Source of the DNA: Lysobacterales bacterium 15-68-25
Lineage (GTDB): Bacteria > Pseudomonadota > Gammaproteobacteria > Xanthomonadales > Rhodanobacteraceae
Reading direction: 5' to 3'
Length of the DNA stretch: 64,000 nucleotides
NCBI GenBank assembly: GCA_002279065.1
Contig: NCKB01000001.1
Coordinates: forward strand, 333,277 to 397,276
Numbering within the stretch: position 1 is the stretch's first letter; each line of letters begins with the position of its first letter. Of this stretch, positions 8,737-19,100 are shown one piece after another. The notes below the pieces were generated by a model that was not told the origin of the DNA, searched no databases, and worked only from the letters and a program-made list of their open reading frames with translations. The translations under genes and the position numbers were made by a program.

Positions 8737-9108
8737 GTGCGCGTCGCATGGGCTCTTCCCTGGATGGCGGCGCTCGTCGCCGCGGTGCCGGCCCGGGCAA
8801 CGCAGGACACGTCCCTGCTCGCTGTCCCCCTGACGCGCGCGCCCGGGCAGTCGCTGGAAGCACTGCGCGTCACCTACGCGCCGGGCGAAGCTTCCCGGCC
8901 GCACGTGCACGGTCGCGACGCGTACGTATACGTACTGAGCGGCCGCATCCGCAGCCAGGTGGAAGGGCAGCCGGTGCGCAGCTATGTGGCGGGCCAGAGC
9001 TGGTTCGAGCCCGCGGGCGTGCGTCATCTCGTGAGCGCCAACGCCAGCGATCGTGCGCCGGCCTCCATGCTCGTGGTGTTCGTCGGTGTCCTGAAAGCTC
9101 AGCCCTGA
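8737..9108 (+). CDS. Secreted small cupin protein
   Basis: A 123-residue protein starting at GTG, two bases after the preceding stop, so translation is probably coupled. A signal peptide (LPWMAALVAAVPARA) precedes one cupin domain. The motif RPHVHGRDAYVYVLSGRIRS carries the two metal-type histidines and is followed by the second cupin motif near WFEPAGVRHLV. The fold suggests metal or small-molecule binding in the periplasm; the ligand cannot be named. Its 3' end overlaps the convergent cutA gene by 10 bases. Confidence 0.83.
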   Translation: MRVAWALPWMAALVAAVPARATQDTSLLAVPLTRAPGQSLEALRVTYAPGEASRPHVHGRDAYVYVLSGRIRSQVEGQPVRSYVAGQSWFEPAGVRHLVSANASDRAPASMLVVFVGVLKAQP

Positions 9109-9419
9109 TCGCGCACCCAGTCCAGGTAGGGGCGATGTCCCTCCGTGACCGGCACCGCGATCAGTTCGGGCAGCTCGTACGGATGCAGTGCCAGCAGGCG
9201 CTCCTTGAGCGAGTCGAACTGCGCCGCCGTCGTCTTGATCAGCAGCAGCACTTCGCTGTCGGTCACCACCTCGCCTTGCCAGCGGTAGGTGGAGGCGATG
9301 CCGGGAATGCGGTTCACACAGGCGGCCAATCGCTCACCCACCAGCACATCGGCGAGCTTCTGCGCGCAGGCGGTGTCGGGGCAGGTGCAGTAGCAGAGCA
9401 GGACGGCGTCGGACATCAC
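9099..9419 (-). CDS. cutA: Divalent-cation tolerance protein CutA
   Basis: A 106-residue protein of the trimeric, ferredoxin-like CutA1 family. It shows LLCYCTCPDTACAQKLADVLV at the N-terminus, ACVNRIPGIASTYRWQGEV in the middle and the TYRW/LHPYELPE segments that define the family. In E. coli the gene was linked to copper tolerance, but the molecular role is still debated. The length is normal. It is convergent with the cupin gene and shares the 312-base intergenic region with groES. Confidence 0.96.
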   Translation of the reverse strand: MMSDAVLLCYCTCPDTACAQKLADVLVGERLAACVNRIPGIASTYRWQGEVVTDSEVLLLIKTTAAQFDSLKERLLALHPYELPELIAVPVTEGHRPYLDWVRDQG

Positions 9420-9552
9420 GATCTCGGCGACCTCGGTCGGTTGCGGGCCCGGTTCCCGGCACGGTGGCGGCGTTCCTGTCCGGCGGAGGGCATGGTTGTC
9501 CGTATCGCCGCCGCAGTCGAGGTGAAAAGGGCGAAATTTCTGCCTGGCCTGC

Positions 9553-9580
9553 CTTGAAAGCCTCCCGCGGCTCCCCCATT
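9553..9580 (+). promoter_or_regulatory. Sigma-32 (RpoH) heat-shock promoter of groESL
   Basis: CTTGAAA at 9553-9559, a 14-base spacer, then CCCCATT at 9574-9580. Both hexamer regions match the RpoH consensus (CTTGAAA, CCCCAT) essentially perfectly. It lies about 150 bases before groES. Confidence 0.88.
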
Positions 9581-9608
9581 GGGGGTCCAGCCATCGGACA
9601 GGCGCCTC

Positions 9609-9636
9609 TTGCAGGGGGCTGTTGCGTCATTAGAAT
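9609..9636 (+). promoter_or_regulatory. Putative sigma-70 promoter of groESL
   Basis: TTGCAG at 9609-9614 and TAGAAT at 9631-9636, 16 bases apart. The -10 box is one base from consensus; the -35 is weak. The -10 abuts the CIRCE operator, so HrcA binding there would block transcription from it. Confidence 0.65.
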
Positions 9637-9662
9637 TAGCACTCACCACCCCGGAGTGCTAG
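9636..9662. promoter_or_regulatory. CIRCE operator (HrcA-binding site)
   Basis: TTAGCACTC at 9636-9644, a nine-base spacer, and GAGTGCTAG at 9654-9662. The canonical CIRCE is TTAGCACTC-N9-GAGTGCTAA, so only the last base differs. HrcA repressor binds this element to hold down groESL; hrcA itself is not in the window. Confidence 0.95.
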
Positions 9663-9731
9663 CAAACGCCGTCGCAGGCGCCGCTCCGAGGTCCCATTTT
9701 TGTTCAACCCACTCAATCTGGAGCTTATCCA

Positions 9732-10025
9732 ATGAGCAAGCTGCGTCCGCTGCACGATCGCGTCATCGTCAAGCGCCTGGAAGAGGAGCGCGTCTCCGCC
9801 GGCGGTATCGTGATCCCCGATAGCGCCACCGAGAAGCCGACCCGCGGCAAGGTGATCGCCGCCGGTACCGGTCGCATCCTCGAGGACGGCAACGTCCGCC
9901 CGATGAGCCTGAAGGAAGGCGACGTCGTGCTGTTCGGCAAGTACGCCGGCCAGGAAATCAAGATCGACGGCGAAGAGCTGGTCTTCCTGAAGGAAGACGA
10001 CATCGTGGCCGTGATCGAGGGCTGA
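9732..10025 (+). CDS. groES: Co-chaperonin GroES (Cpn10)
   Basis: A 97-residue lid of the GroEL chamber. [17 protein letters not shown] opens the protein, [13 protein letters not shown] is the mobile loop that docks GroEL, and [17 protein letters not shown] is the conserved core. It comes first in the groES-groEL operon. It is probably driven by both the sigma-32 promoter at 9553 and a sigma-70 promoter overlapped by CIRCE. The length is that of the family. Confidence 0.99.
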   Translation: MSKLRPLHDRVIVKRLEEERVSAGGIVIPDSATEKPTRGKVIAAGTGRILEDGNVRPMSLKEGDVVLFGKYAGQEIKIDGEELVFLKEDDIVAVIEG

Positions 10026-10090
10026 TCGTTCGGTGACCGGCCGAGCGCGGATCAAGAGCGCGCACGCCAGTCGCCTACGGCTCCTTCTGA

Positions 10091-11788
<1,698 letters not shown>

Positions 11789-11815
11789 GTCCGGTTCGCC
11801 ATCGCAGTACCCCCG

Positions 11816-11847
11816 AAAACCCCGCCGCGAGGCGGGGTTTTCTTTTT
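11816..11847 (+). terminator. Intrinsic terminator of groESL
   Basis: AAAACCCCGCC (11816-11826), loop GCGA, GGCGGGGTTTT (11831-11841), then TCTTTTT. It is a perfect 11-base-pair stem with a U tract, 28 bases after the groEL stop. Confidence 0.95.
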
Positions 11848-11854
11848 CGTGGCG

Positions 11855-11884
11855 TCCGTTTCCATTTTGCCCGCCCTGTACGTC
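11855..11884 (+). promoter_or_regulatory. Putative ECF-sigma promoter of the fecI-like operon
   Basis: TCCGTTTCC at 11855-11863, 17 bases, then CGTC at 11881-11884. The same blocks at the same spacing occur before the autotransporter (16010-16039). A CGT -10 box 16-17 bases after the -35 is characteristic of iron-starvation ECF sigma promoters. It starts just after the groEL terminator and about 170 bases before the sigma-factor ATG. Confidence 0.6.
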
Positions 11885-12052
11885 CTGCATGTGAGCCACC
11901 CACTGGGCGCGATACGCATGACCATGGAAACCGCGATGCAAATTCCGGAGCGTGGAGCGCCCCCGGAAGCGCGCGCCGCCGAACCGACCGGCCTCGGGCG
12001 GGCTACCATCCCCGCGCGCCCGTCCATTCGTCCCGGACGCCGGAACCCGTCG

Positions 12053-12607
12053 ATGCATACGCCAGAAGAAGGTCGCGGCGCTCCGCAGGAATCTCCGGAT
12101 CCGGGGTACGCGCTGCGCGTGGCGGAGCTGTTCCGCGAGCACAACCGGGCCCTCGTGGCCTTCCTGCGCTGCCGGCTGGACTCGCTCTCCGATGCGCAGG
12201 AGGTCGCGCAGGAAGCCTACGTGCGGCTGGTGACGCTGGAGCGCCCGGAGACGGTGGAATCGTTGCGTGCCTACCTGTTCCGCATCGCGTCCAACCTCGC
12301 AGTCGATCGCTTGCGGATGCGCCAGGTGCGCGCCAACCATCCCTTCGAGCCGGTCGAGCAGGAGCTGCACCTGGCACCGGTACCCGAGCGCACGGCCGAA
12401 GCAGGCGAGCGACTGCATCGCCTGGCACAGGCGCTGCGGGAGCTTCCCGCGAAGACCGCCCGGGCGTTCGTCGCTCACATGATCGATGGCCGCGACATCG
12501 GTTCGATTGCGAGCGACATGCGCATCAGCGAGCGCATGGTTCGCTACCACGTCACCCACGCCCTCGCCCATTGCCGGGCACGGGTGGACGAATCGGAGAA
12601 TTCCTGA
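12053..12607 (+). CDS. FecI-type ECF RNA polymerase sigma factor
   Basis: A 184-residue ECF sigma factor. Region 2 (about 22-95) includes REHNRALVAFLRCRLDSLSDAQEVAQEAYVRL in two helices and the YLFRIASNLAVDRLR -10-binding segment. Region 4 (about 125-180) is SIASDMRISERMVRYHVTHAL, a helix-turn-helix for the -35. There is no C-terminal extension. The ATG at 12053 gives the usual FecI length; the frame stays open to 11849, but that would run through the putative promoter. It overlaps the anti-sigma gene by one base (TGATG). In FecI systems, activity depends on an outer-membrane receptor signal relayed by FecR. Confidence 0.93.
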   Translation: MHTPEEGRGAPQESPDPGYALRVAELFREHNRALVAFLRCRLDSLSDAQEVAQEAYVRLVTLERPETVESLRAYLFRIASNLAVDRLRMRQVRANHPFEPVEQELHLAPVPERTAEAGERLHRLAQALRELPAKTARAFVAHMIDGRDIGSIASDMRISERMVRYHVTHALAHCRARVDESENS

Positions 12608-13578
12608 TGTCCAGCGCCGCCCACGAACAGACCCTTCGCGTCGCCGCCGACTGGTGGATGCGCCTGCGCGCTGCGGATGCAGACGAGCGCACGACCGAGG
12701 CGTGGCTGGCCTGGATCGACCAGGATGCCAGTCACCTTCCGGCTTTCGAGCAGGTCGGCGCGCTGGCCGAGCGACTCGGCCGCGTTGGCGCGGTGACGCG
12801 GGCGCGGCTGGTGGCCGAGTTCGCGCCAGCGCGTCCCCGCCGCCGCTGGATGCCCTTGGCCGCCGCCGCGGCCGCCCTGATCGCCCTCGGGCTGGCCTAC
12901 CTGGCTTGGCCGGACCGCGGGCCGACGGTGTTGCAGTACGCCAGTCGCATCGGTGGCCACCAGGAGGTCGGCCTGGCCGATGGCTCGCAGGTCGCCGTCG
13001 GTGCGGCCACCGAGCTGAGCACGAGCTTCAACGGCAGGCGGCGTCGGGTCGAGCTGGAGCGCGGCGAGGCCTATTTCCGGGTCGTGCACGATCCGCGTCG
13101 CCCGTTCGTGGTCCGGGCTGGCCCGGTGACGGTCGAGGACATTGGCACCGCGTTCGACGTGCGCCGCACCGGGGACCAGGTGACCATCGCCGTGGCCGAA
13201 GGCCGCGTGCGCGTCGCCGATGGGCGTGGAGGCAGCCTGGAGGCGGCGGCTGGCCAGGCCATTCGCTTCGATCCCGCACATCCCGCGATGCAGGTGACCG
13301 CGGTCGACCCGGCACAGGTCGCCGCCTGGCGCGCCGGCCGGCTGGACTTCGACAACGAGCCCTTGCCGATCGTGGTGGCGAACATCAACCGCTATCGGCC
13401 GCAACCGCTGCGCATCGGCGACGCCAGGCTGGCGGCGCTCACCTTCACCGGCACCGTGCGCACCGACGCCATCGATGAGTGGTTGCGCACGCTGCCACAG
13501 GTGCTGCCGGTCGCCGTGCGCCGGCAGGCTGGTGGGGTCGTGCTCGAGCACGCCGGGTCCCCATCCGCGCCACGCTGA
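12607..13578 (+). CDS. FecR-family transmembrane sigma-factor regulator
   Basis: A 323-residue protein. The cytoplasmic N-terminal domain (DUF4880-like, AADWWMRLRAADADERTTEAWLAWI) holds the tryptophans that in FecR contact the sigma factor. One membrane helix spans about residues 81-101. The periplasmic FecR domain (LADGSQVAVGAATELS, ELERGEAYFRV, GTAFDVRR, AEGRVRV) follows. The C-terminal region (about 240-310) resembles a short STN-like domain that meets the receptor's signalling domain. It is translationally coupled to the sigma factor and lies 63 bases before the receptor gene. Confidence 0.93.
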   Translation: MSSAAHEQTLRVAADWWMRLRAADADERTTEAWLAWIDQDASHLPAFEQVGALAERLGRVGAVTRARLVAEFAPARPRRRWMPLAAAAAALIALGLAYLAWPDRGPTVLQYASRIGGHQEVGLADGSQVAVGAATELSTSFNGRRRRVELERGEAYFRVVHDPRRPFVVRAGPVTVEDIGTAFDVRRTGDQVTIAVAEGRVRVADGRGGSLEAAAGQAIRFDPAHPAMQVTAVDPAQVAAWRAGRLDFDNEPLPIVVANINRYRPQPLRIGDARLAALTFTGTVRTDAIDEWLRTLPQVLPVAVRRQAGGVVLEHAGSPSAPR

Positions 13579-13641
13579 CCCCCGTCGCGGGGCCTGCGGG
13601 CCCGTGCCACACTGGCCGCTTTCACCGGGAAAGCGGGGCAC

Positions 13642-16005
13642 ATGGGGCGGGGTGGGGTGCGCTGGCTGCTGGGCAGCCTGTTGCTGGTGGTGTCCGGAGC
13701 GAGCGAGGCGGGTCCGTCCGCTGCATGCCGTCGCTTCGACGTGCCCGCACAGCCGCTGGCCACTGCCCTGATCGCGTTCGGTCGGCAGGCGGACGTGCAG
13801 GTGCTTACCGACGGTGCCGCGGTGGCAAGGGTGCGTTCGCCGGGCATCCGCGGTTGCCTGGATGCACAGGCAGCGCTGGCCGGCCTGCTGCGAGGCAGCG
13901 GTCTCGAGTACACCTTCACCGGAACGGCAACCGTCGCCGTGACACCCATCGCTACCCCGAGCCCGGCGCCGGGGCGTGGCGTGGCCCCGGCCCGCGAACT
14001 GGCGCCGGTGGAGGCGGACGCGATGGTGGCGCGCGACCGCGGCTTCCTCGCTGTGCTGACCAGCACCGCATCGCGCGAAGATGCCGCGTTGATCGACGTA
14101 CCGCAGTCGGTGAGCGTGGTCACCCGCGACCTGATGGACGCACAGCAGGCGCAGAGCGTGGCCGATGTGGTGCGCAACGTCGCCGGCGTGCAGGCGATCG
14201 ACGGTGCGACCGGCCTGCCGTCGTTCCAGATCCGCGGCTTCTATACCGGCAACGGACTGATCGACGGCATGCCCAGCAGCATCGCCGGTTCGGGCGACTT
14301 TCCGCCGCTTATCGGGCTGGATCGGGTGGAGGTGTTCAAGGGGCCGCAGTCGATCCTTGGCGACACCACCGGCAACACCTTCGGCGGCCTTTTGAACGTG
14401 ACCCTGAAGCAGCCTCGGAGCCGCCCCTCGCACTTGCTGCAGTACGCGCTGGACGATGACGGGCAGGCCAGCGTCGGCGTCGACCTGACCGGGCCATTGT
14501 CGGGCTATCCGGGGTTCGACTACCGCCTGGTCGCCTATGGCGGATACGCCGACCACTCGGCGCAGGGCTACCGCAACCGCCGCAGCGGTTACTTGGCACC
14601 GTCGTTGGCATGGCAGGACGAGCGCACCCGGTTGGTGGTCGGCGCCCAGCGCATCGCCAACCGCCTGCCGACGCCGGACCACCTCGTGCTGCTGGGCGAT
14701 CGCCTGTCGCAGGCCTCGCCGTTCGGCCTGCTGCCGGGTCACCCCGGTGACTACGCCAGCTATCGCACCAGCCGGCTCTACTATCTGCTCGATCGCCAGC
14801 TCGACGCGCGTTGGTCCTGGCGCAGCCGTGGCCAGTACGTCTCGCAGCGCAATGCCTCCTCGGCATGGACGCTGGCCGATCCCCAGCCGGATGGGCAGGT
14901 GCTGGCCGTCGCCCAGCAGTACCGCTACGGCGATGCCTACGATTCGCTGCAGAACGACCTGGTCGGCACTTTCACCACCGCGGCGACCGAGCACACGGTG
15001 ACGCTGGGGCTGGACTATGCACGCGCCCGCGTCGGCCACATCGAGGATCGCATCGGCCTTTACGGCAACGCGCCGTTCGACCTTTACGGCGGTATCGCGC
15101 TGCCGCCGGCCGCGTCGGTCCTGACGCCCGCGGACGACTCGCCGCAGCCGGGCTCGCCCTGGCAGACCGACACCGGACTGTTCGTGCAGGACCAGTGGGC
15201 GATCGGCGAACGCTGGAACCTCGTGGGCACGGCGCGGCGGTCGGCTTACGAGGTCATCGCCACCGATCCGCAGGGCCGGACGGTGCAGCTGCATCGCTCG
15301 CGCTGGGTACCGGATGCGGGCTTGGCCTACAAGCCGTCGCCCGGAATTACGCTCTACGCCAGCATGGCCAGCGGGTTCCAGTCGCTCTCCTACCTGGGCA
15401 GCGACGGCCGCCTGCTGCCGCCGGCGCTGTCCCGCCAGGTCGAGGCCGGTGCCAAGTTCGAGCTGTTCGACCAGCAGGCTCGACTCACCCTGGCGGCGTA
15501 CCGCATCCGGCTCGACCACAGCTACCTGCTGGTGTCGGCGCAACAACCGGGATTCGCCTCGCTCGGGCCGGGACAGACCAACCGTGGTGCAGAGGTGGAA
15601 CTGGTCGGCCGGCTCGCCGCCGGGCTGGACGCCAGCCTCAACTACACCAACGCCCGCATCGCCAACCGCGATGGCACGGCCGCGCCCGGTGCGCCGCGAC
15701 AGCGCCTGGACCTCTGGTTGGACTACCGCTTCCAGGGGGTACGGCTTCAGGGCTGGGGTATCGGCGGCGGCGTGCGCGCGCGTAGCCGCTCGCTGGGGCA
15801 GAGCTCGGACTTCAGTACCTGGTATCGCGTTCCCGGCCAGGCTGAGCTCGACTTCGCGCTGTCGTACCGGGCGCCGCGCTGGCGCGTGACCCTGGGCGCC
15901 GGCAACCTGCTCGCGCGGCGCCTGTATGCGGCAGATTTCGACGAGACCTTCATCCCCCTGCGCACGCGGACCCGGCTGAGGCTCACCGGCAGCTACGACT
16001 TCTGA
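13642..16005 (+). CDS. TonB-dependent transducer/siderophore-type receptor with signalling (STN) domain
   Basis: A 787-residue outer-membrane receptor. A signal peptide (residues 1-23) is followed by an STN domain (about 30-105, FDVPAQPLATALIAFGRQADVQVL), which signals to FecR. The plug domain starts at about residue 150 with IDVPQSVSVVTRDLM, typical of ferric-siderophore receptors. The C-terminal 22-strand barrel ends in the phenylalanine of LTGSYDF. STN plus adjacent sigma and anti-sigma genes define a cell-surface signalling system. The plug type suggests an iron-chelate ligand, but the actual ligand is unknown. No strong promoter is seen in the 63 bases before it, so it is probably co-transcribed. 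Confidence 0.94.
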   Translation: MGRGGVRWLLGSLLLVVSGASEAGPSAACRRFDVPAQPLATALIAFGRQADVQVLTDGAAVARVRSPGIRGCLDAQAALAGLLRGSGLEYTFTGTATVAVTPIATPSPAPGRGVAPARELAPVEADAMVARDRGFLAVLTSTASREDAALIDVPQSVSVVTRDLMDAQQAQSVADVVRNVAGVQAIDGATGLPSFQIRGFYTGNGLIDGMPSSIAGSGDFPPLIGLDRVEVFKGPQSILGDTTGNTFGGLLNVTLKQPRSRPSHLLQYALDDDGQASVGVDLTGPLSGYPGFDYRLVAYGGYADHSAQGYRNRRSGYLAPSLAWQDERTRLVVGAQRIANRLPTPDHLVLLGDRLSQASPFGLLPGHPGDYASYRTSRLYYLLDRQLDARWSWRSRGQYVSQRNASSAWTLADPQPDGQVLAVAQQYRYGDAYDSLQNDLVGTFTTAATEHTVTLGLDYARARVGHIEDRIGLYGNAPFDLYGGIALPPAASVLTPADDSPQPGSPWQTDTGLFVQDQWAIGERWNLVGTARRSAYEVIATDPQGRTVQLHRSRWVPDAGLAYKPSPGITLYASMASGFQSLSYLGSDGRLLPPALSRQVEAGAKFELFDQQARLTLAAYRIRLDHSYLLVSAQQPGFASLGPGQTNRGAEVELVGRLAAGLDASLNYTNARIANRDGTAAPGAPRQRLDLWLDYRFQGVRLQGWGIGGGVRARSRSLGQSSDFSTWYRVPGQAELDFALSYRAPRWRVTLGAGNLLARRLYAADFDETFIPLRTRTRLRLTGSYDF

Positions 16006-16009
16006 CGGC

Positions 16010-16039
16010 TCCGTTTCCATCTTTTTCCCCTCGCACGTC
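16010..16039 (+). promoter_or_regulatory. Putative ECF-sigma promoter of the autotransporter
   Basis: TCCGTTTCC at 16010-16018, 17 bases, CGTC at 16036-16039. TCCGTTTCCAT is identical for 11 bases to the block before the sigma-factor gene, and ACGTC-Y-TG also recurs. It lies just past the receptor stop and about 100 bases before the autotransporter start. Confidence 0.6.
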
Positions 16040-16139
16040 TTGTGCATGAAGGGCCGGTTGCCTGCATGGCGGTCGGTCCCCTTCGCCGGCTGTTTCGAAA
16101 CCCGGCGAAACCATCCAGACAAGAACCGGGGAGACAGGG

Positions 16140-19100
16140 GTGAGGAAGACTGCATATCGGCCTTTGGCCATGGCATTGGCGTACGCATTTGCGTCCCATG
16201 CCTGGGCGCAGACCAGCGACGTGCCGCTGGACGTGATCAAGCAGGACTACGGCAACGGCCAATACGGCTACCGCCTGGGCATCAACGTCGGCGTCAACGG
16301 CGCCACGCCGAAGGAGTACCTGTTCGACACCGGCTCGGACTCGTTCAACATCGACGTGGGAATGGGCGCCCTGCATGGCAGCTCGCCCGACTGGTTCCCC
16401 AGTCAGCCCGGCGCCAGTACGGGGCCGCTGCAGTTCTACCTCTACGGTGACGGCACCTATGGCTATCTGCAGTCGTCCACGACCGTATCGAGCATGCAGT
16501 TCTACGACAGCAGCTCCGGTGCGCGGGTGGGCAACTTCGATACCGCCGCCGGCGCGCCCGTGGCGGTCAACTACGCCTGGGTCAGCTCCACCGCCACCGG
16601 CGACCCGGTCGGCAGCATCGGCAACGTCACGCTGAAGATCGACACCGACTTCCAGCAGAACCTCGCCGACGGCAAGGCGCCCGAGGAGGGTGCGTTCTAC
16701 GGCACCTTCGGCGCCGGCGACTTCGGCAACGGCGTGCCGGGCATGCTCACCCGCAGCGGCTATATCGTCGAGGCGAACGGCGGTGCGGGCGTGCCGGGCA
16801 CCTGCGGCCAGGGCTGCCTGATCCTCGGACTGACGCCGGCGCTGCGGGCCCAGTTCCTCAGCGTGGTGCCGTGGACCGGCGGCGCGCAGGGCAGCTTCGC
16901 GTTGTCCGGCGCGCCGTCGGCCGCGCAGTTCGACACCCAGTTCGTGTACGCGCTGAGCGACGGCACGCACACCTCCAGCGCGGTGCTGCCGACGCTTTTC
17001 GACACCGGCACGCCGAACATCATGCTGATCGACAACGGCGTGGGCCTGGTCGACGGCGAGACCGCGGCCGGCCACCTCAATCCCTACGGCGACGAGAACC
17101 CGGGCATCACGCTCACCGTCACCGGGGCCGCGCACGGCGCGCTGCCCACCTCGATCGCCACCGGCGACGACGCCAGCGGCGACTACAGCAACGTGGTCAC
17201 GCTTGGGCCCTACGGCGGCTTCCCGAGCAGCGCGATCTACGGCATCAGCTTCTTCATGCACAACGCGGTGATGTACGACCTGGCCAACCAGTCGACCGGC
17301 TACACCCCGTTCTACGTGACCGATGCCCCCATCACCGCGGCATTCACCGCGACCGCCGCGATGGGGCCGCTGGGGCTGGCCGGCACTATTTCCGGCAGCG
17401 GCGCTTTCACCGTGGCGGGCGGCGGCGTGGCCAACCTCAGCGGCAGCAACACCTACACCGGCGCGACGGTGGTCGAGCGCGGCGGTTGGCTGGGGCTGGC
17501 CGGGCCGGGCAGCATCGCCCGTTCGTCCGGCGCGCAGGTGGACGGCGCGCTGGACCTCTCCCGCGCATTCCAGGCCACCGATCTGGCCTCGCTTTCCGGT
17601 AGCGGCACGGTGATGCTCGGCGGCAACCTCCTGACGCTGACCAACGCCTCGGGCGACTTCGCCGGCCAGCTGGTCGATGGCGGGCTCGGCGGCGGGGCCG
17701 GTGGTGGCCTGGTGGTGTCCTCCGGGCGCCAGCGGCTGAGCGGCGACAACACCTATACCGGTGCCACCGGCGTGGCCGCCCGCGGCGAACTGGACCTCAC
17801 CGGTTCGCTGGCCGGCAACGTGCTCAACCTCGGCGTGCTGGACAACCAGGGCCGGATCGGCGGACTGGTGGTGAACGAAGGCATGCTCGCCGACGCCGGC
17901 GACATCGGCGGCGGGCTGGCGAGCAGCGGCGTGGTGGCCGGGCAGGGCCGCGTCGGCGCCGACCTGCTGGTGACCGCCGGCCGCATCGCGCCGGACGGCC
18001 AGGGTTTCGTCGGTGCGGGCGATTACCGGCAGGCGGCCGGCGCCACGCTGTGGCTGCAGCCGCTGGCCGGCCAGCCGGCGTCGGCGGCGGGGATCGCCGT
18101 GTCGGGCTCAGCCACGCTGGACGACGGCGCCTTGCTGGCCGCCGCCCCGTCCGCACCCGGCCGCTTCTACCAGGTAGGCGCTCGCTACACGGTGCTGAGC
18201 GCGGGCAAAGGCGTGCAGGGGCAGTACGCCCTCGCCGGCGGCGGCGCGGTGAGTGCCGTGCTCGGCGTGGCGGCGGCCTACGACGCGGGTCACGTCTTCC
18301 TCGACGTGCTGCAGCAGCGCAGCCTGACCGCCATCGACGGCACCGCCAACCAGCGCGCGGTGCTCGGCGGCGTGCAGACCCTGGCCGCCGCCAGCCCGGT
18401 GTTCACTGCCGTCGTCAACCAGGCGACCGATGCGGCCGTCCGCGGCGCCGCCGATGCGCTCTCCGGCGACATCCACGCCAGCCTGCGCGGCACCCTGCTG
18501 GACGACAGCCGCTTCATCCGCGATGCGGCCGATGAGCGGCTGGTGCAGGTCAGTGGCGATGATCTCGCTGCCGGCCCCGCGACCGGGACGCCGGGTCGCC
18601 ACGGCTTTACCGCGTGGGGCCAGGTGCTCGGCGCCTGGGGTCACCGAGCCGGCGACGGCAACGCGGCCGGTGCAGCCCGCTCGCTGGGTGGCGCGATGGT
18701 CGGTGGCGACCTGCCGTTGGGCGAGGCGTCGCGCATCGGCGTGATGGCGGGCTACACCCGCACCTCGATGCGCGTGCCTGCCCGCGCCGGTACCGATCGC
18801 AGCGACGACACGCATCTGGGCTTCTACGCCGGGCAGCAGCGCGGCGACTGGCGCCTGCGCGGCGGTCTCGCCGTCAGCTGGCACCGGTTCGACGCGGCAC
18901 GCACCGTCGCCTTCAGCGGTTTCTCCGAGCGCCTGTTCGCGCACGGTCGCGCGACCACCTCGCAGGCGTTCGCCGAAGTGGGCCGCCGGGTCTCGTGGCG
19001 CGGCGTGGCGCTGGAGCCGTTCGCCCGCGCGGCCTACGTGCGCCTGGCCAACCCCGCCTTCGCCGAGCGTGGCGGTTCGTCCGCGCTGGCCGTGCGGGGG

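Noticed and set aside
12544..16188. 1214-codon open frame on the minus strand
   Set aside because: It is antisense to the fecR-like and receptor genes. Its translation is rich in Arg, His and Gln without domains, as expected for the mirror frame of high-GC genes.
17441..17790. Tandem nucleotide repeat in the autotransporter
   Set aside because: The GSNTYTGATVV/GDNTYTGATGV similarity is the known autotransporter-associated protein repeat, not a DNA repeat in its own right.
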